From Mycolicibacterium sp. YH-1 (GTDB lineage Bacteria; Actinomycetota; Actinomycetes; Mycobacteriales; Mycobacteriaceae), in the NCBI RefSeq assembly GCF_022557175.1, contig NZ_CP092915.1:7192001-7256000 (forward strand): 64,000 nucleotides of DNA. Direction: 5' to 3'. The notes beneath the pieces were generated by a model. The model was not told the DNA's origin, made no database searches, and worked only from the letters and a program-made list of their open reading frames with translations. This document shows positions 34,546 to 44,724 of the stretch, one piece after another (position 1 is the stretch's first letter; every line of letters begins with the position of its first letter). The position numbers and the translations under genes were made by a program.

Positions 34546-35802
34546 GTGACGACGACTGCGATACGCACAGCAACGATGCTCGCATGCGCGGCCGCCATGG
34601 CGGCCGGGTGTGCGGCGCCGACGACGTCGGGCAACGCCGTCAAGGCCGCCGACGCGGACGCCGCGGTGGTCGCGCTGATGGACACGGGCACTTACTCGAC
34701 GGTCCCGGGCCGCCCATTCGGCGTAACGGGCGACAACGTTAAAGCCCAACATCTCATGGAGGCACACCGCATTGCGGAGTACACCGTGGGTCCATGGGAG
34801 GCCGAGGCCGCATTGGTGTCACTGCCAGGGATGTTCGACCTCGCGCTGATATCGCCGATCGACTCCGTAGAGACGTTGCGGGACGGCAACATCCTGCCCC
34901 TGCCCGACGTCGCCGAAGCGCACGGCTTCATGACGGGGTTCTCCTCCCTGCGGATGGCGGCGAGAGATGCCCCGCTCTACGGACTCCAGAACGTCGTGTT
35001 GCGGTTCCCCGACGCCCAGTCCGCCGCCGCGGCCGCTGCGGAGATGGTGGCCAAGGCTCCGCCGATGCAGGGGAGCGAGCCCGGGCCGCCCACCCCGATG
35101 GCGAACTCACCCGAGTCCCTTGCGGTGACCTACGAGCTGCCTGACTACATCAGGCGCGTCGACAGCTTCACCGCACATGGAGTATTCGTGCTGTACCAGT
35201 CCGCTCGCTCCGACCTGGGACTCTTTCGCACGGCCCCCGCGATCGTCGACAAGATGCTCACCCTGCAGAAGAAGCGTATCGACGAGTTCACCCCGACTGA
35301 GCAGGGCGCGATGTCCAGCCTCGCGATGGATCCGACCGGCCAACTGTTGGCTCGCACATTGCGGGCGCCCGACGACTCAGCGCCGGTAGTGATCGGGGTG
35401 TGGGCACCACAGGCGTGGCTGCATTTTGAACAGGATCCCATCGCCACTGACGCCCTGTTCAACACTGCTGGCGTCGACGCCGTCACCCAGCGGCTGACCA
35501 CGGTCTATCAGGCCGGCAACGCCGACGGCGCCACCCGGATCGTCGACGAGTTCGCCCGTCAGATCGGCGGCCTGGACGACGTCAAGCCCATCGACGGAGT
35601 GCCCGGATTGCCGTCGGCGGAATGCTTCGAGCGGGAAAAGGACTGGGTTCCCGAGACACAAGCCATGACGTATCAGCGCGTCCGGTGGCACATCAAGTGC
35701 GTGGCCAGCGCTGATCGCTGGGCCTACACCGCGTTCTCCGAGCACGCGGCCGATGCCAGGCAACAGATGGCAGCGCAGTACCGAATCCTGACCGGCGAGT
35801 GA
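34546..35802 (+). CDS. Lipoprotein of the mycobacterial DUF7373 type
   Basis: 418 residues. Signal peptide with lipobox MAAGC, so it is lipid-anchored outside the membrane. The long conserved domain begins [17 protein letters not shown] and continues with [12 protein letters not shown]; this pattern is typical of a family of paired mycobacterial lipoproteins, of unknown function. GTG 34546 has aggggga-like aggggacg at 34531; ATG 34510 would add twelve residues. The receptor kinase starts ten bases after the stop, suggesting a shared transcript and perhaps a shared signal. Confidence 0.82.
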   Translation: MTTTAIRTATMLACAAAMAAGCAAPTTSGNAVKAADADAAVVALMDTGTYSTVPGRPFGVTGDNVKAQHLMEAHRIAEYTVGPWEAEAALVSLPGMFDLALISPIDSVETLRDGNILPLPDVAEAHGFMTGFSSLRMAARDAPLYGLQNVVLRFPDAQSAAAAAAEMVAKAPPMQGSEPGPPTPMANSPESLAVTYELPDYIRRVDSFTAHGVFVLYQSARSDLGLFRTAPAIVDKMLTLQKKRIDEFTPTEQGAMSSLAMDPTGQLLARTLRAPDDSAPVVIGVWAPQAWLHFEQDPIATDALFNTAGVDAVTQRLTTVYQAGNADGATRIVDEFARQIGGLDDVKPIDGVPGLPSAECFEREKDWVPETQAMTYQRVRWHIKCVASADRWAYTAFSEHAADARQQMAAQYRILTGE

Positions 35803-35812
35803 GGGTTCGTCC

Positions 35813-37783
35813 ATGGTCTTGAATGCAGGTGCGGTGGTCGCTGGCTACACCATCGAAGAGGTGGTCGGCCGCGGCGGTATGGGCACCGTCTACCGCGCCC
35901 GCAACCCATCGCTGCCTCGCAGTGACGCGTTGAAGGTGCTTTCAGCAGAACTGTCGCAGGACGCGCACTTTCGGGCACGATTCGAACGAGAGGCCGAGCT
36001 GGCCGCCACCCTTGATCATCCGAATATCGTCGCGGTTTACAGCCGTGGTGAGACCGACGGTCAACTGTGGATCGCCATGCAGTACGTCGCAGGCAGCGAC
36101 GCCGACAAGGAGTTGACCCAGGGGCGGATGTCGCCGCAGCGCGCGGTCTACATCATCGGCGAGGTGGCCAAAGCGCTGAACTACGCCCACCGCCGTCATC
36201 TCCTGCACCGCGATGTCAAACCGGCCAACTTCCTGCTGGCACACAACGACGAACGTGTGTTCCTCGCGGACTTCGGCATCGCGCGCGCGCTCGACGAAGT
36301 GGTGGGACTGACACAAACCGGGATGGTCATGGCCAGCGTCGCCTACGCGTCCCCAGAGTCGCTGACCGGCGAGCCGGCCGATCACCGATCCGACATCTAC
36401 TCGCTGGGCTGCTCCCTGTATCGGATGCTCACCGGCCGCGCCCCCTACGCGCGGTCGGGCGGCATGGCGGCCGTCGGCGCGGCACACCTCACCGAACCAC
36501 CCCCTCGCGCCACCGATCTCGCCCCGCACCTGCCCACGGCGATGGATGCGGTCATCGCCAAAGCGATGGCCAAGAATCCCGCTGAGCGCTACCAGAACAC
36601 GATGGACCTGGCGTACGCGGCCGCTCGCGCCCTCGACGAGACCACCGACGCCGTCCGTCTGACCCCGCCGCCCCCAATGCCGCCGTACTGGCCGGGCGAG
36701 AACAGTCCCGGTCGGTCGCAACCCAATCCTTCTGGCATGGCAGCGCCTTACAGCCACCGGCCAGGTCAGCTCCACTCAGGGCCATCCAGCCCCAACGGTG
36801 CTGGCTCGAGCTGGCTCGTACCCGCCCCGCCACGCAGACGGCGCAGGGTTCGGATGGCAGCCGCGATCGCGGTAGTCGTCGCGTTGGTAGCGGGTGGTGT
36901 CATCGGATTCGTTGCGCTCAAAGGTGATTCGGACCCGGTCTACCAGGCACAGACCCTTGTGCACCAGCGCGGTGAAACCGTTGTGAGTGCGCAACCGCGG
37001 GCGGTGGCCGCCGCAGGACCCGGCGACGGCGACGCCGTTCTGTCACTCGGAGTACAGCCAGTCGCCATCGTCTCCACAGGCGGTTCTCTGCCCAGCTGGG
37101 AGAAGCAACTGGTGGTGGACGACGTGCGAGTTTTGCCCGATGCTGCCCCCGCAGCGATCGGGGCCGCCAAACCGGACCTCATCATCGACACCTCCGACAT
37201 CGACGACGCCGCCTACAAGGCGCTGGCTGCACTGGCGCCGACGATCACCCGTCCCCAGGGTGCCAGCGACTGGACGTGGCAGAGCCAGTTGGAATGGATC
37301 GGCCGGATCCTCGGCCGCGGCGACCAGGCGAAGTCGCTGCTGGACACCGTGGCCGCCACGCAGTCCGAGATCCGCGACGCGCATCCCGCGTTTGGCGGCA
37401 AGAGCATTCAGGTGGTGCTGGTCGCCGACAATGGCGTGAGCGTCGCCGTTGCCCAATCGGGGGCGGCCCGTTATCTGCAGGGCCTAGGTTTCCGCTACCC
37501 GTCGGACCTCGGGACGGCAGGAGCTGGCGGTCAAACGCGATCGGTGCCCGACCCCGCACAACTCAACGCCGCACCCACCGACGTCCGACTGCTGATGCGC
37601 ACAGATCAGGCAGCAGGCGGGGGAAGCTACAACGGTCTCCCGCAAGCATTCTCGGCCTATCGCGGAATCACCGTCATCGTCGATGACCCCGACACGGTCG
37701 CCGCGCTGAACGCCCCGGGCTACGCCGCGACCAACTTCCTGAACACCGCACTGGTCAATCAGTTGGCACGTCAGATCCGGTAA
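35813..37783 (+). CDS. Receptor Ser/Thr protein kinase with an outside solute-binding-protein domain
   Basis: 656 residues. The kinase domain (about 10-275) has GRGGMGTVY, catalytic Lys41, HRDVKPAN (Asp134), DFG (153-155) and SPE (180-182), all needed for activity. A Pro-rich juxtamembrane part leads to a helix at 348-369. The outside part (375-656) resembles a TroA/FecB-type solute-binding fold: [29 protein letters not shown], then [20 protein letters not shown] and a second lobe. Such domains bind siderophores, haem or cobalamin; the ligand is unknown and the usual metal ligands are not obvious. None of the eleven classical M. tuberculosis kinases has this sensor to my knowledge. Follows the lipoprotein gene. 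Confidence 0.88.
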   Translation: MVLNAGAVVAGYTIEEVVGRGGMGTVYRARNPSLPRSDALKVLSAELSQDAHFRARFEREAELAATLDHPNIVAVYSRGETDGQLWIAMQYVAGSDADKELTQGRMSPQRAVYIIGEVAKALNYAHRRHLLHRDVKPANFLLAHNDERVFLADFGIARALDEVVGLTQTGMVMASVAYASPESLTGEPADHRSDIYSLGCSLYRMLTGRAPYARSGGMAAVGAAHLTEPPPRATDLAPHLPTAMDAVIAKAMAKNPAERYQNTMDLAYAAARALDETTDAVRLTPPPPMPPYWPGENSPGRSQPNPSGMAAPYSHRPGQLHSGPSSPNGAGSSWLVPAPPRRRRRVRMAAAIAVVVALVAGGVIGFVALKGDSDPVYQAQTLVHQRGETVVSAQPRAVAAAGPGDGDAVLSLGVQPVAIVSTGGSLPSWEKQLVVDDVRVLPDAAPAAIGAAKPDLIIDTSDIDDAAYKALAALAPTITRPQGASDWTWQSQLEWIGRILGRGDQAKSLLDTVAATQSEIRDAHPAFGGKSIQVVLVADNGVSVAVAQSGAARYLQGLGFRYPSDLGTAGAGGQTRSVPDPAQLNAAPTDVRLLMRTDQAAGGGSYNGLPQAFSAYRGITVIVDDPDTVAALNAPGYAATNFLNTALVNQLARQIR

Positions 37784-37787
37784 CGCA

Positions 37788-38993
37788 TCACCGGATCTTC
37801 GCGGCGATGTCGCTGGCGATCGACAGTCCGCCGCTGCCGATGGTCGGCGAGCACGCACGCACGTCGACGATGACATTGCCGCGCACCGTCATATCGCGTT
37901 CGCACTGCTGACCCGCCACCGAGGAGGTGGTGGAGACCAGCTTCAGGGTCATGATGTCACCGATCATCGCCGGCACACCGACGTCGACCCCAGCGCTGTC
38001 GCCTGCGTAGCTCCACGTCATATGGGTGGACTGGCACGACGACCACGCGGCGGACTGCTTGTCGAAGAAGCTCTTGGCTGCGCCCGGGTCGGGGAAGGAC
38101 ACCACGGCCTGAGCCACCTTCGGCGCCGGCTCCGCGGAGACCACCTGAACGGCCAGGCCGGTGTAACCCGAATCGCCGTAGCTGGCCGCACCCGCCGGGC
38201 CCCACGCGCTGGCGCAGTGGGGAGGTGTGATGGTGCCATCGAGCGGACTGCTCACTATGGCCGTTGCGGTCATGCCGGGAGTGTTGAGCCGCTGACCGAC
38301 CTGCTCAGCTGACAGCAGCAACCCGGCCAGTGCGTCCGCTCCCAGGGTCGGCCCGGACGGTGCCGGAGCCGGAGCGGGCGCCCCCGGCGCTTCCGGCGCC
38401 GCCGGATCGGACGGGACCGTGGTGATCGGTGCCGCCGGCACCTGAGCCGCGGTCGTGGAGGGCTGCTCGCTCACCGTGTCGGAATCCTCGCCACCGTTGG
38501 TTGCGACGAGCGCGATGACGACCACGGCTGCCAGCGCCGATGCGCCGCCTACAATCCACCACCGTCGTTGTGCCATCTGGCTGCTCAGCGTCGGCTTCCC
38601 GGAAGCCTGTCCCGGTCGGCCCTGCGGCGGGCCACCGACGGGTGGTTGCTGGTAGCCAGAGTGTGGCAGGTAGGCGCCGGGTGGACTCTGGTTATGTGGC
38701 GGGTACCCGGCGGGAGGAGCCTGGCCGTAGGACGACGGCGCGCCCTGAACCCATTGCGGGGCCGGTGGCTGCTGCGGGTTGGGCCAACTCGGAGACGTGG
38801 GAGGGACTGGTGGTTGCTGGGGTGGTCGAGTGAACTTCGGCGCCTCCATGGTGGCTCCGTCCGGGTCCACCTCACCGGCGGCGGGCGGGAATCTAGGTTC
38901 GGCGCTCCCGGGTGCCGCCGAAGCCGGCTCACTCCTCGGCCAGTCCGACGTCTCCTCGCCGTCATGCCCGCTGGTGGGATCATTCGGGGTCAA
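37788..38993 (-). CDS. PknH-sensor-domain-like membrane protein
   Basis: 401 residues from the chosen start. Pro/Gln/Gly-rich cytoplasmic part (to about 140), one transmembrane helix (144-163), a Thr/Ala/Pro-rich linker and a C-terminal domain that resembles the outer sensor domain of PknH: LAGLLLSAEQVGQRL, then HCASAWGP, VSFPDPGAAKSFFDKQ and two Cys pairs. It lacks a kinase domain, so it may act as a sensor or substrate of the convergent kinase, four bases away. TTG 38993 has gggaga five bases upstream; ATG 39083 would add 30 poorly supported residues. Confidence 0.8.
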   Translation of the reverse strand: MTPNDPTSGHDGEETSDWPRSEPASAAPGSAEPRFPPAAGEVDPDGATMEAPKFTRPPQQPPVPPTSPSWPNPQQPPAPQWVQGAPSSYGQAPPAGYPPHNQSPPGAYLPHSGYQQPPVGGPPQGRPGQASGKPTLSSQMAQRRWWIVGGASALAAVVVIALVATNGGEDSDTVSEQPSTTAAQVPAAPITTVPSDPAAPEAPGAPAPAPAPSGPTLGADALAGLLLSAEQVGQRLNTPGMTATAIVSSPLDGTITPPHCASAWGPAGAASYGDSGYTGLAVQVVSAEPAPKVAQAVVSFPDPGAAKSFFDKQSAAWSSCQSTHMTWSYAGDSAGVDVGVPAMIGDIMTLKLVSTTSSVAGQQCERDMTVRGNVIVDVRACSPTIGSGGLSIASDIAAKIR

Positions 38994-39180
38994 TGACGTC
39001 TCCCTTGTCTCATATGCCACGCCATGGCGTGCCGACACGTCCACGACCACGCCGGATCGCTGGCTGTTCGGCCATCCTCGCATGTCGTGCGGCTAGCGGA
39101 ATGCACTAAATCGGGGTTTGCCTCAGCCCGCACCGCAGCAGCGCATCCGCATGCCACCCAGAGTGGCTAGCATTTCGGCA

Positions 39181-40272
39181 ATGAGCCAGACCGGAGGCGA
39201 TCGAGTGGGCGACGAGCAGTCCGACGACACCGCAGCGAGCAACACACCCGAACTTCCGGTGTTGACGATCGAGGTCGACGGCAGTTCCCACATCCTGCAG
39301 CCGGGCGACCACGCTGTGACGATCGGACGTGAGCCGCCGGCAGAGATCGTGGTACCCAGGCCTGGCGTCTCGCGTGTGCACGTTCGCGTGCAGCGCGACG
39401 GCGAACACTGGTTGCTGACCGATGCGGGCAGTCGAAACGGGATCTACCTCGATGGCGAACGCGTCGACCACGTCATCGTCGGCAGCAGGCTGGTCGTGCA
39501 CATAGGAGACCCCAACGGCGTTGCGCTTCAACTCATTCCGCACGCCCGCCACGTCGAGCCAGCCGACGCGGCTCTCAGTCGCGCGGGCTCCGCGGTGGCG
39601 GCGCGCAGGGAAGAACTCGGCTTGTCTCACCTGACCCTGTCCGCCGACGTCGTCGCGGTCGAAGAGCTGGCACTGTTCGAAGGCGGGCGGCACTGGCCGG
39701 ATCACGACGCCCTCGCAACGCTCGAGGAGCGCCTCAAATGGCCGGCGGGCGCCATCGCGAGCATCCGCGACGGCGCGCCCGTTCCCGAGGACGAATTCAC
39801 CGAGGTGCTCACACCCACGGTGCAGGTCTCGGTGGCCGTTGACGCCGCTGACATCGCGATGCGCGCCATTCGTGCTCGAGCCGAATTGCTGCCCTCCCCC
39901 CACGCCCGCGACTTCACCCACGACATCACCCCGATGCTCACCGAACTGCGGCGGCTGGACCGCACCGTCACCTCGGCGGCTCGCAACGCCCCCGGCCGAC
40001 TGGAGGCGGTCGTGGCTCTGGCCGGGATCCGTCAGCTCAGAGCCGATCTCATCGTTCGGGCGGCCGGCTCGCCTCATGCCAGTTTGGGGCAACGCCTGGG
40101 CGCCATCCGCCAGCGCGGCGGCTTGACCGCCCCCGAAGTCGCTGCGGCGGCGGGGGTCACGGCCGCCGACGTCGAGGCCGTCGAAACAGAAGACCGCCCG
40201 GCCGGCGCCGCGGCGGAGGCTCTTGAACATTTCGTCACCGTCGTCGGGCCGGCCATCAGCCCTGTGCAGTAG
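39181..40272 (+). CDS. FHA domain protein with two XRE-type helix-turn-helix regions
   Basis: 363 residues. An FHA domain (about 25-115) shows GRE, SRVHV and SRNG, the phosphothreonine-binding residues. Then a paralogous copy of the two-HTH regulator at 30808 follows: SRAGSAVAARREELGLSH, GGRHWP, LKWPAGAI, and near the end LGQRLGAIRQRGGLT. This suggests a DNA-binding protein that docks on a phosphorylated partner. The partner may be the receptor kinase nearby (inference). ATG 39181 would be leaderless after TAGCAT (39168-39173); GTG 39205 with ggagg is an alternative start. Confidence 0.82.
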   Translation: MSQTGGDRVGDEQSDDTAASNTPELPVLTIEVDGSSHILQPGDHAVTIGREPPAEIVVPRPGVSRVHVRVQRDGEHWLLTDAGSRNGIYLDGERVDHVIVGSRLVVHIGDPNGVALQLIPHARHVEPADAALSRAGSAVAARREELGLSHLTLSADVVAVEELALFEGGRHWPDHDALATLEERLKWPAGAIASIRDGAPVPEDEFTEVLTPTVQVSVAVDAADIAMRAIRARAELLPSPHARDFTHDITPMLTELRRLDRTVTSAARNAPGRLEAVVALAGIRQLRADLIVRAAGSPHASLGQRLGAIRQRGGLTAPEVAAAAGVTAADVEAVETEDRPAGAAAEALEHFVTVVGPAISPVQ

Positions 40273-40430
40273 GCCTCTGAGTGGTGGTGACGTCTGGGCC
40301 AGCTACCAGACCGGCTACGCGATTACTGCTCGAGGGCCCCCGTGGCAGGGCTTAGCATATTGAGGCAGCCCACGCCCCGGACATCATCCGGTCACTTCGC
40401 TGGGGTTGGACGGGGATGGGAGGGGGCCCG

Positions 40431-41924
40431 ATGAGTCGAACGACTCTGGACGGGGCACGTGAGTCGGTCAGTGGGGGCAAACGCTGGGTGTGCGTGGTGA
40501 TCGCGTTGAGCGTCGCCGTTCTCACCGCGTGCTCACCCGCTCTGCAGGGTGAGGCGAAGTCAATCCTGTGGAACCCCGACAACGTTGGCGGATTGCCCCT
40601 CACCGATGGACCCAGCGGAATCCGTTCGGACGCACCGGACCCCGAGGGCAGAGTCGCCTACTCCGACGGTGGTTCAGTAGACCGGTTGGGAATGCTCGCG
40701 GTCAACGATGCCGAGGAGTTCTGGCGGGCGAATTACAGTCCCACCCTCGAAGGCACATTCGCGCCGGTCGAGAACTACGCCTCGTGGGATTCAAACGACC
40801 CCAACGGACCGGAACTGTGCGGACAGAACGGATATAAGAGTCCCAACGCGTTCTTCTGCTATCCCCTGGACCTGATGGCCTGGGATCGCGGTGTGTTGTT
40901 GCCGATAGGACAAAAGTACTTCGGCGACCTCTCAGTCGCGTCCGTCATCGCTCACGAGTACGGCCACGCCGTACAGGACATGGCCGACATAGTCGATCGG
41001 TCTGACCCCACTGTCATTGGGGAACAACAGGCCGACTGCTTCGCGGGCACCTACATCCGTTGGGTCGCCGAGGGGAAATCGCCACGATTCGAACTCAATA
41101 CCGGCGAAGGGCTGACCAAGGTCCTCGCCAGCATCCTCACGAGTCGAGACCCCGTGTGGAATGAGGAAGACCAGGAGATGGTGACCGAGGGGCACGGCAC
41201 GGCGCTGGATCGCGTCACCGCCTTCCAGATGGGGTTCGTCGAGGGCGTATCGGCCTGTGCTCGAATCGATCTCGAGGAGATCGAGACACGTCGAGGTGAT
41301 CTTCCGATATTGCTCGGCACTGACGATTCCGGCGCCGATCAGACCGGTGAGGTGCCGATCAACCAGAAACTCGTCGACACGCTCATCGGACAGCTCAATC
41401 GCCAGTTCACTCCAACGACCCCGCCGACGGTGTCCACTCAGCCCGCGGCGCAACCCTGCCCTGACGCCAAGCCGACCCTGGTCGCGTCTTACTGTCCGTC
41501 CACCAACACGATCACAGTCGACATGCCGGCGATGCAGAAGTTCGGAGCGGTCGCCGACATCGAGCAGGGCGTGCTGGTCCAAGGTGACAACACCGCGATA
41601 TCGGTGCTGATCTCCAGATACGTGCTCGCGCTTCAACACGAGCGCAACGCCTCGCTGGACGACGCGGCTGCCAGCCTGCGCACGGCCTGCCTGACTGGAT
41701 TCGCCCAGCGCAACATGGTCGAGGTCGAGCCGTTGCCGTCCGGATCAAGCATCACTCTCACCGCCGGCGACATGGATGAGGCGGTGGCCGGTCTACTCAA
41801 CAACGGTCTGGTCGCCAGTGACGTCGACGGCGAGACCGTTCCGGCGGGCTTCAGTCGCATCATGGCGTTCCGGTCAGGGCTGCTCGACACCGATGGCGAC
41901 GCCTGTTACACCCGATTCCCCTGA
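40431..41924 (+). CDS. LpqM-type lipoprotein zinc metalloprotease (copy 1)
   Basis: 497 residues. Lipobox LTAC (Cys34). The zinc motif HEYGH is at 175-179 and EQQADCFAG near 198 gives the third ligand, as in neutral zinc metallopeptidases of the YpfJ type. Five Cys in the mature part are shared with copy 2 at 45456. The family includes mycobacterial LpqM, which is needed for conjugal DNA transfer in M. smegmatis donors; whether this copy is LpqM itself is not certain. ATG 40431 has gggaggggg upstream. A -10-like TAGCAT lies at 40353-40358. The downstream proline-rich gene starts 40 bases on. Confidence 0.87.
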   Translation: MSRTTLDGARESVSGGKRWVCVVIALSVAVLTACSPALQGEAKSILWNPDNVGGLPLTDGPSGIRSDAPDPEGRVAYSDGGSVDRLGMLAVNDAEEFWRANYSPTLEGTFAPVENYASWDSNDPNGPELCGQNGYKSPNAFFCYPLDLMAWDRGVLLPIGQKYFGDLSVASVIAHEYGHAVQDMADIVDRSDPTVIGEQQADCFAGTYIRWVAEGKSPRFELNTGEGLTKVLASILTSRDPVWNEEDQEMVTEGHGTALDRVTAFQMGFVEGVSACARIDLEEIETRRGDLPILLGTDDSGADQTGEVPINQKLVDTLIGQLNRQFTPTTPPTVSTQPAAQPCPDAKPTLVASYCPSTNTITVDMPAMQKFGAVADIEQGVLVQGDNTAISVLISRYVLALQHERNASLDDAAASLRTACLTGFAQRNMVEVEPLPSGSSITLTAGDMDEAVAGLLNNGLVASDVDGETVPAGFSRIMAFRSGLLDTDGDACYTRFP

Positions 41925-41964
41925 CCACTCACGGATTTCGAGCACGACAGATGAGGAACCGGGA

Positions 41965-43179
41965 ATGACCAACTGGCCGGGAACACCACCGCCACCACCA
42001 CCGCCCGGCGGCTCCTCAGGGTGGGTCGATCCCGACGCCCCCACCGGCCTCGCACCCCAGCACCAACGACCACAGCCAAGCGGATGGCAGCAGCCACAGC
42101 AGCCACCCGCAGAACCCCCGCCATGGCCAGCGCAGAATCAACCGCCGCCCCCAGGGCTGTGGCCCCACCAACAGCCACAGCCACCGTGGCCGGTCTACCC
42201 GGGAGCCGGCGGACCGCCACCCACGAATCGCCGCCGTATCCCGCTGATCGTGGGGCTGATCGCGGCGGCCCTCGTGGTGATCGTCGTGGCAGTACTGGCC
42301 ATCAAGGCGCTCGGAGGAAGCGACAACATCTCCGCCAGCGACACCGTGAAGGGTTACCTGGAGGCCCTCAGCGCCGGTGACGCGGCCAAGGCGTTGTCCT
42401 ACGGCGCTGCGCAGCCCGCCAACTCCGACCTGCTCACCGACGAGATCCTCAAGAAGCAGTTGGCCCGGATGCCGATCACGAACATTCGCATCCTCGACGA
42501 GGACACCTCGATGATGGCCATCGGCATGACGACGGTCCACGCGGCAGCCAGCTTCGGGAGCGTCGTCGACGACGTCGAGCTGCGGCTGAAGAAGGATGCC
42601 GATGGCAGCTGGAAGCTCGAGACCGCCGCCATCAAGATCGAACCGCCTCCCGGCGCGGACTCGAACCTGTCAGCCAAAACGGTGACCATCTTCGGCAAAT
42701 CCTTCGACAAGGGTTCGCTGTATGCATTTCCCGGCTACCTCGACATCGGCAGCACCAACCGCTACCTGAAGGCAACGGCCGAACCGCTCTTGCTTCAACA
42801 TCTTTCGTCGTATTCCACGGCGTGGCTGTCGCCGCAGATCAGCCTCAACGACGACGGGCGCGACGCCATTCAACAATCATTGGTCGACGCTTTCGCCAAC
42901 TGCCAGAAGTCTCAATCGCTTGCCCCGCCGAACTGTCCTGGCAGAGTTACCCGCCCGGACGCCGTGGACGGGACCGCTAGCTGGGGCCAGGCCGATCTGT
43001 CCGGTGTCACGATCGGCGACCTCTCCGCCTACTCGCTCACTGTCATCCTTGGCGGTGAAGCCCATCTCCCCCTCAGCTACAAGTTGACGGACGGCGGGAT
43101 GGACCAGGGCGTGGCGAGCATCTATGTGGGAGGCACCGCCGACATATCCAAATCGCCACCCATGCTGAACTTGCGATAA
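41965..43179 (+). CDS. Proline-rich single-pass membrane protein
   Basis: 404 residues. Pro/Gln-rich cytoplasmic N-terminus (1-90), transmembrane helix (about 92-112), then an extracytoplasmic domain starting SASDTVKGYLEALSAGDAAKAL, a DUF4878-like pattern. Another mixed domain follows with one Cys pair (NCQ and NCPG). No enzyme motif is visible. The gene follows the metalloprotease and may encode its partner or substrate (inference). Confidence 0.8.
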   Translation: MTNWPGTPPPPPPPGGSSGWVDPDAPTGLAPQHQRPQPSGWQQPQQPPAEPPPWPAQNQPPPPGLWPHQQPQPPWPVYPGAGGPPPTNRRRIPLIVGLIAAALVVIVVAVLAIKALGGSDNISASDTVKGYLEALSAGDAAKALSYGAAQPANSDLLTDEILKKQLARMPITNIRILDEDTSMMAIGMTTVHAAASFGSVVDDVELRLKKDADGSWKLETAAIKIEPPPGADSNLSAKTVTIFGKSFDKGSLYAFPGYLDIGSTNRYLKATAEPLLLQHLSSYSTAWLSPQISLNDDGRDAIQQSLVDAFANCQKSQSLAPPNCPGRVTRPDAVDGTASWGQADLSGVTIGDLSAYSLTVILGGEAHLPLSYKLTDGGMDQGVASIYVGGTADISKSPPMLNLR

Positions 43180-43195
43180 CACGACATCGCGAGGT

Positions 43196-43675
43196 CTAGC
43201 GCGGCCGCAGCACCACCACCGGGATCTCCCGCTCGGTCCAACTCTGGTAGGTGTCGAAGTCCGCGTAGGCCTCGACGAGGCTGGGCCACAACCGCTTCCG
43301 CTCCTCGGCGCCAGCCACCTCCGCGTGGACAGCGCTTCGCCGCGCACCGATCTGGATGTGGGTATCGGGGTTGGCGACCAGGTTGCGATACCACTGCGGG
43401 TGCTCGGGTCGGCCGCCCTGCGACGCGACGATGACCACGTCGTCGCCGTCGTGGATGTAGAGCAAAGGCACGGTGAACGACCTGCCCGACTTGCGCCCCA
43501 CGTGGTCGAGCAGCAGCGTGGGCACCGGCTTGCGGAAGCCCGCTCCCACTCGCCACTTCCCACCGATCCGGCCACCCGTGCGGCGGTAGATCCAGACCTG
43601 GGCGCGGCCGACGTGCCGGAAGATCACCGGAAGGACCCGTGAATCCAGCTGGTCCGGCCGTTTGGGCGCCGCCAT
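43196..43675 (-). CDS. Deazaflavin (F420)-dependent nitroreductase-family protein
   Basis: 159 residues, the DDN/Rv3547-like fold: RTGGRIGG, then TLLLDHVGRKSG and VPLLYIHDGDDVVIVASQGG, NPDTHIQIG. Family members use F420H2 to reduce nitro compounds, quinones or similar acceptors. ATG 43675 is two bases from the stop of the next upstream gene on this strand, which encodes another F420-type protein, so they form one unit. Confidence 0.88.
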   Translation of the reverse strand: MAAPKRPDQLDSRVLPVIFRHVGRAQVWIYRRTGGRIGGKWRVGAGFRKPVPTLLLDHVGRKSGRSFTVPLLYIHDGDDVVIVASQGGRPEHPQWYRNLVANPDTHIQIGARRSAVHAEVAGAEERKRLWPSLVEAYADFDTYQSWTEREIPVVVLRPR

Positions 43676-43676
43676 C

Positions 43677-44180
43677 TCAGCCCAGGTACTGCGCGGTCGA
43701 GCCACCGACCGGCATCTCGGGCAGGCCGAGCTTGCGGTGATCCCAGCTGCGCAGCCGGGACGGCACCACGCGCACCGCGACGCGGTTGTTCATCATCTGG
43801 TCGACGAAAGGCTTCATCTCGTCGGTGTAGGGGCCGGTGTAGCGCTCCCACACACTGACGCCCACACGGTGAAGCAGATCCGGGTCGCTGTCCACGATCT
43901 CGGCGGTGCCGTCGATCGAGACGCCGCGCAACGTGTCGTAGGTGTCGCCGTCCTCGATCATCACGGTGATCGTCGGGTCACGGCGCAGGTTCACGGCCTT
44001 CTGCGATTTGGCCTTGGTCTCGAACCAGATCTCACCGTCGAGCACGGCGTACCACATGGCGACCAGGTGCGGCCGCCCCCCGCCCGAGACCGTCGCCATC
44101 GTGGCCGTGCGGCTGCGATCGATGAACTCGGTGATCTCGTCGTCGGACATGACGATCTTCGAACGCTGGTTCTTTCCCAC
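43677..44180 (-). CDS. PPOX-class flavin/F420-dependent oxidoreductase
   Basis: 167 residues. Split-barrel fold: TATMATVSGGGRPHLVAMWYAVLDG, then KAVNLRRDPTITVMIEDG and YDTLRGVSIDGTAEIV. These proteins bind FMN or F420; the substrate is unknown. GTG 44180 gives the family start (GKNQRSKIVMS); TTG 44186 and ATG 44150 are alternatives. Linked to the downstream nitroreductase-like gene. Confidence 0.86.
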   Translation of the reverse strand: MGKNQRSKIVMSDDEITEFIDRSRTATMATVSGGGRPHLVAMWYAVLDGEIWFETKAKSQKAVNLRRDPTITVMIEDGDTYDTLRGVSIDGTAEIVDSDPDLLHRVGVSVWERYTGPYTDEMKPFVDQMMNNRVAVRVVPSRLRSWDHRKLGLPEMPVGGSTAQYLG

Positions 44181-44240
44181 CGTCAATCCATATCAGGAGC
44201 CGACAGTGACCACCATCACCGGGATGCCGTTGGGCGCGTT

Positions 44241-44690
44241 CTAGGCCGTCCTGCGCAGCAGCGGCAACAGGGCCCGGTGCCGCGCGTTGGCCGCGTCGCC
44301 GAAGAGGCGAAGGGCCGCGGGCACCGAACGCGCACCCGAACACGTGACCTCGTCATCATCCAGACCCAGCACGTCGGCGACGTCGTCGGCAGCCACCAGC
44401 ACCCACTCGACACCCGCAAGGCGGCACGCGTCGTCGACGACGTGGATGAGCGAACGGCACTCGGCGTCGACGGTCTCCAGCCCGCCCAGGTCCAGGATGA
44501 AATCACTCTCCTCGATCACGAAGCGGCCCACCCGCGACGCCACCCGGTCGAGATTGCGCGCAGACAACTCACCGCTGACGCTCACCACGGTGGCCAGCCG
44601 ACGACTGTGCGCGCGGATCAGCGCGCCGTCACACTCGTAGGCCGGGTTGCCGTAGCGGAAGGTGCCCAGCGTCCCTCTCGACTTGGCCAT
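44241..44690 (-). CDS. STAS-domain protein (copy 1)
   Basis: 149 residues. STAS fold as in anti-anti-sigma factors: LATVVSVSGELSARNLDRV, DFILDLGGLETVDAECRSLI, then AGVEWVLVAADDVADVLGL. The serine that is phosphorylated in SpoIIAA-type factors is not present in the expected place (VDAEC). A strong ribosome site (ggagg) precedes the ATG. It is a tandem paralogue of the upstream gene. Confidence 0.85.
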   Translation of the reverse strand: MAKSRGTLGTFRYGNPAYECDGALIRAHSRRLATVVSVSGELSARNLDRVASRVGRFVIEESDFILDLGGLETVDAECRSLIHVVDDACRLAGVEWVLVAADDVADVLGLDDDEVTCSGARSVPAALRLFGDAANARHRALLPLLRRTA

Positions 44691-44724
44691 CTGTTGCCTC
44701 CGATGAATTCCAGTGTGGGTCGGT

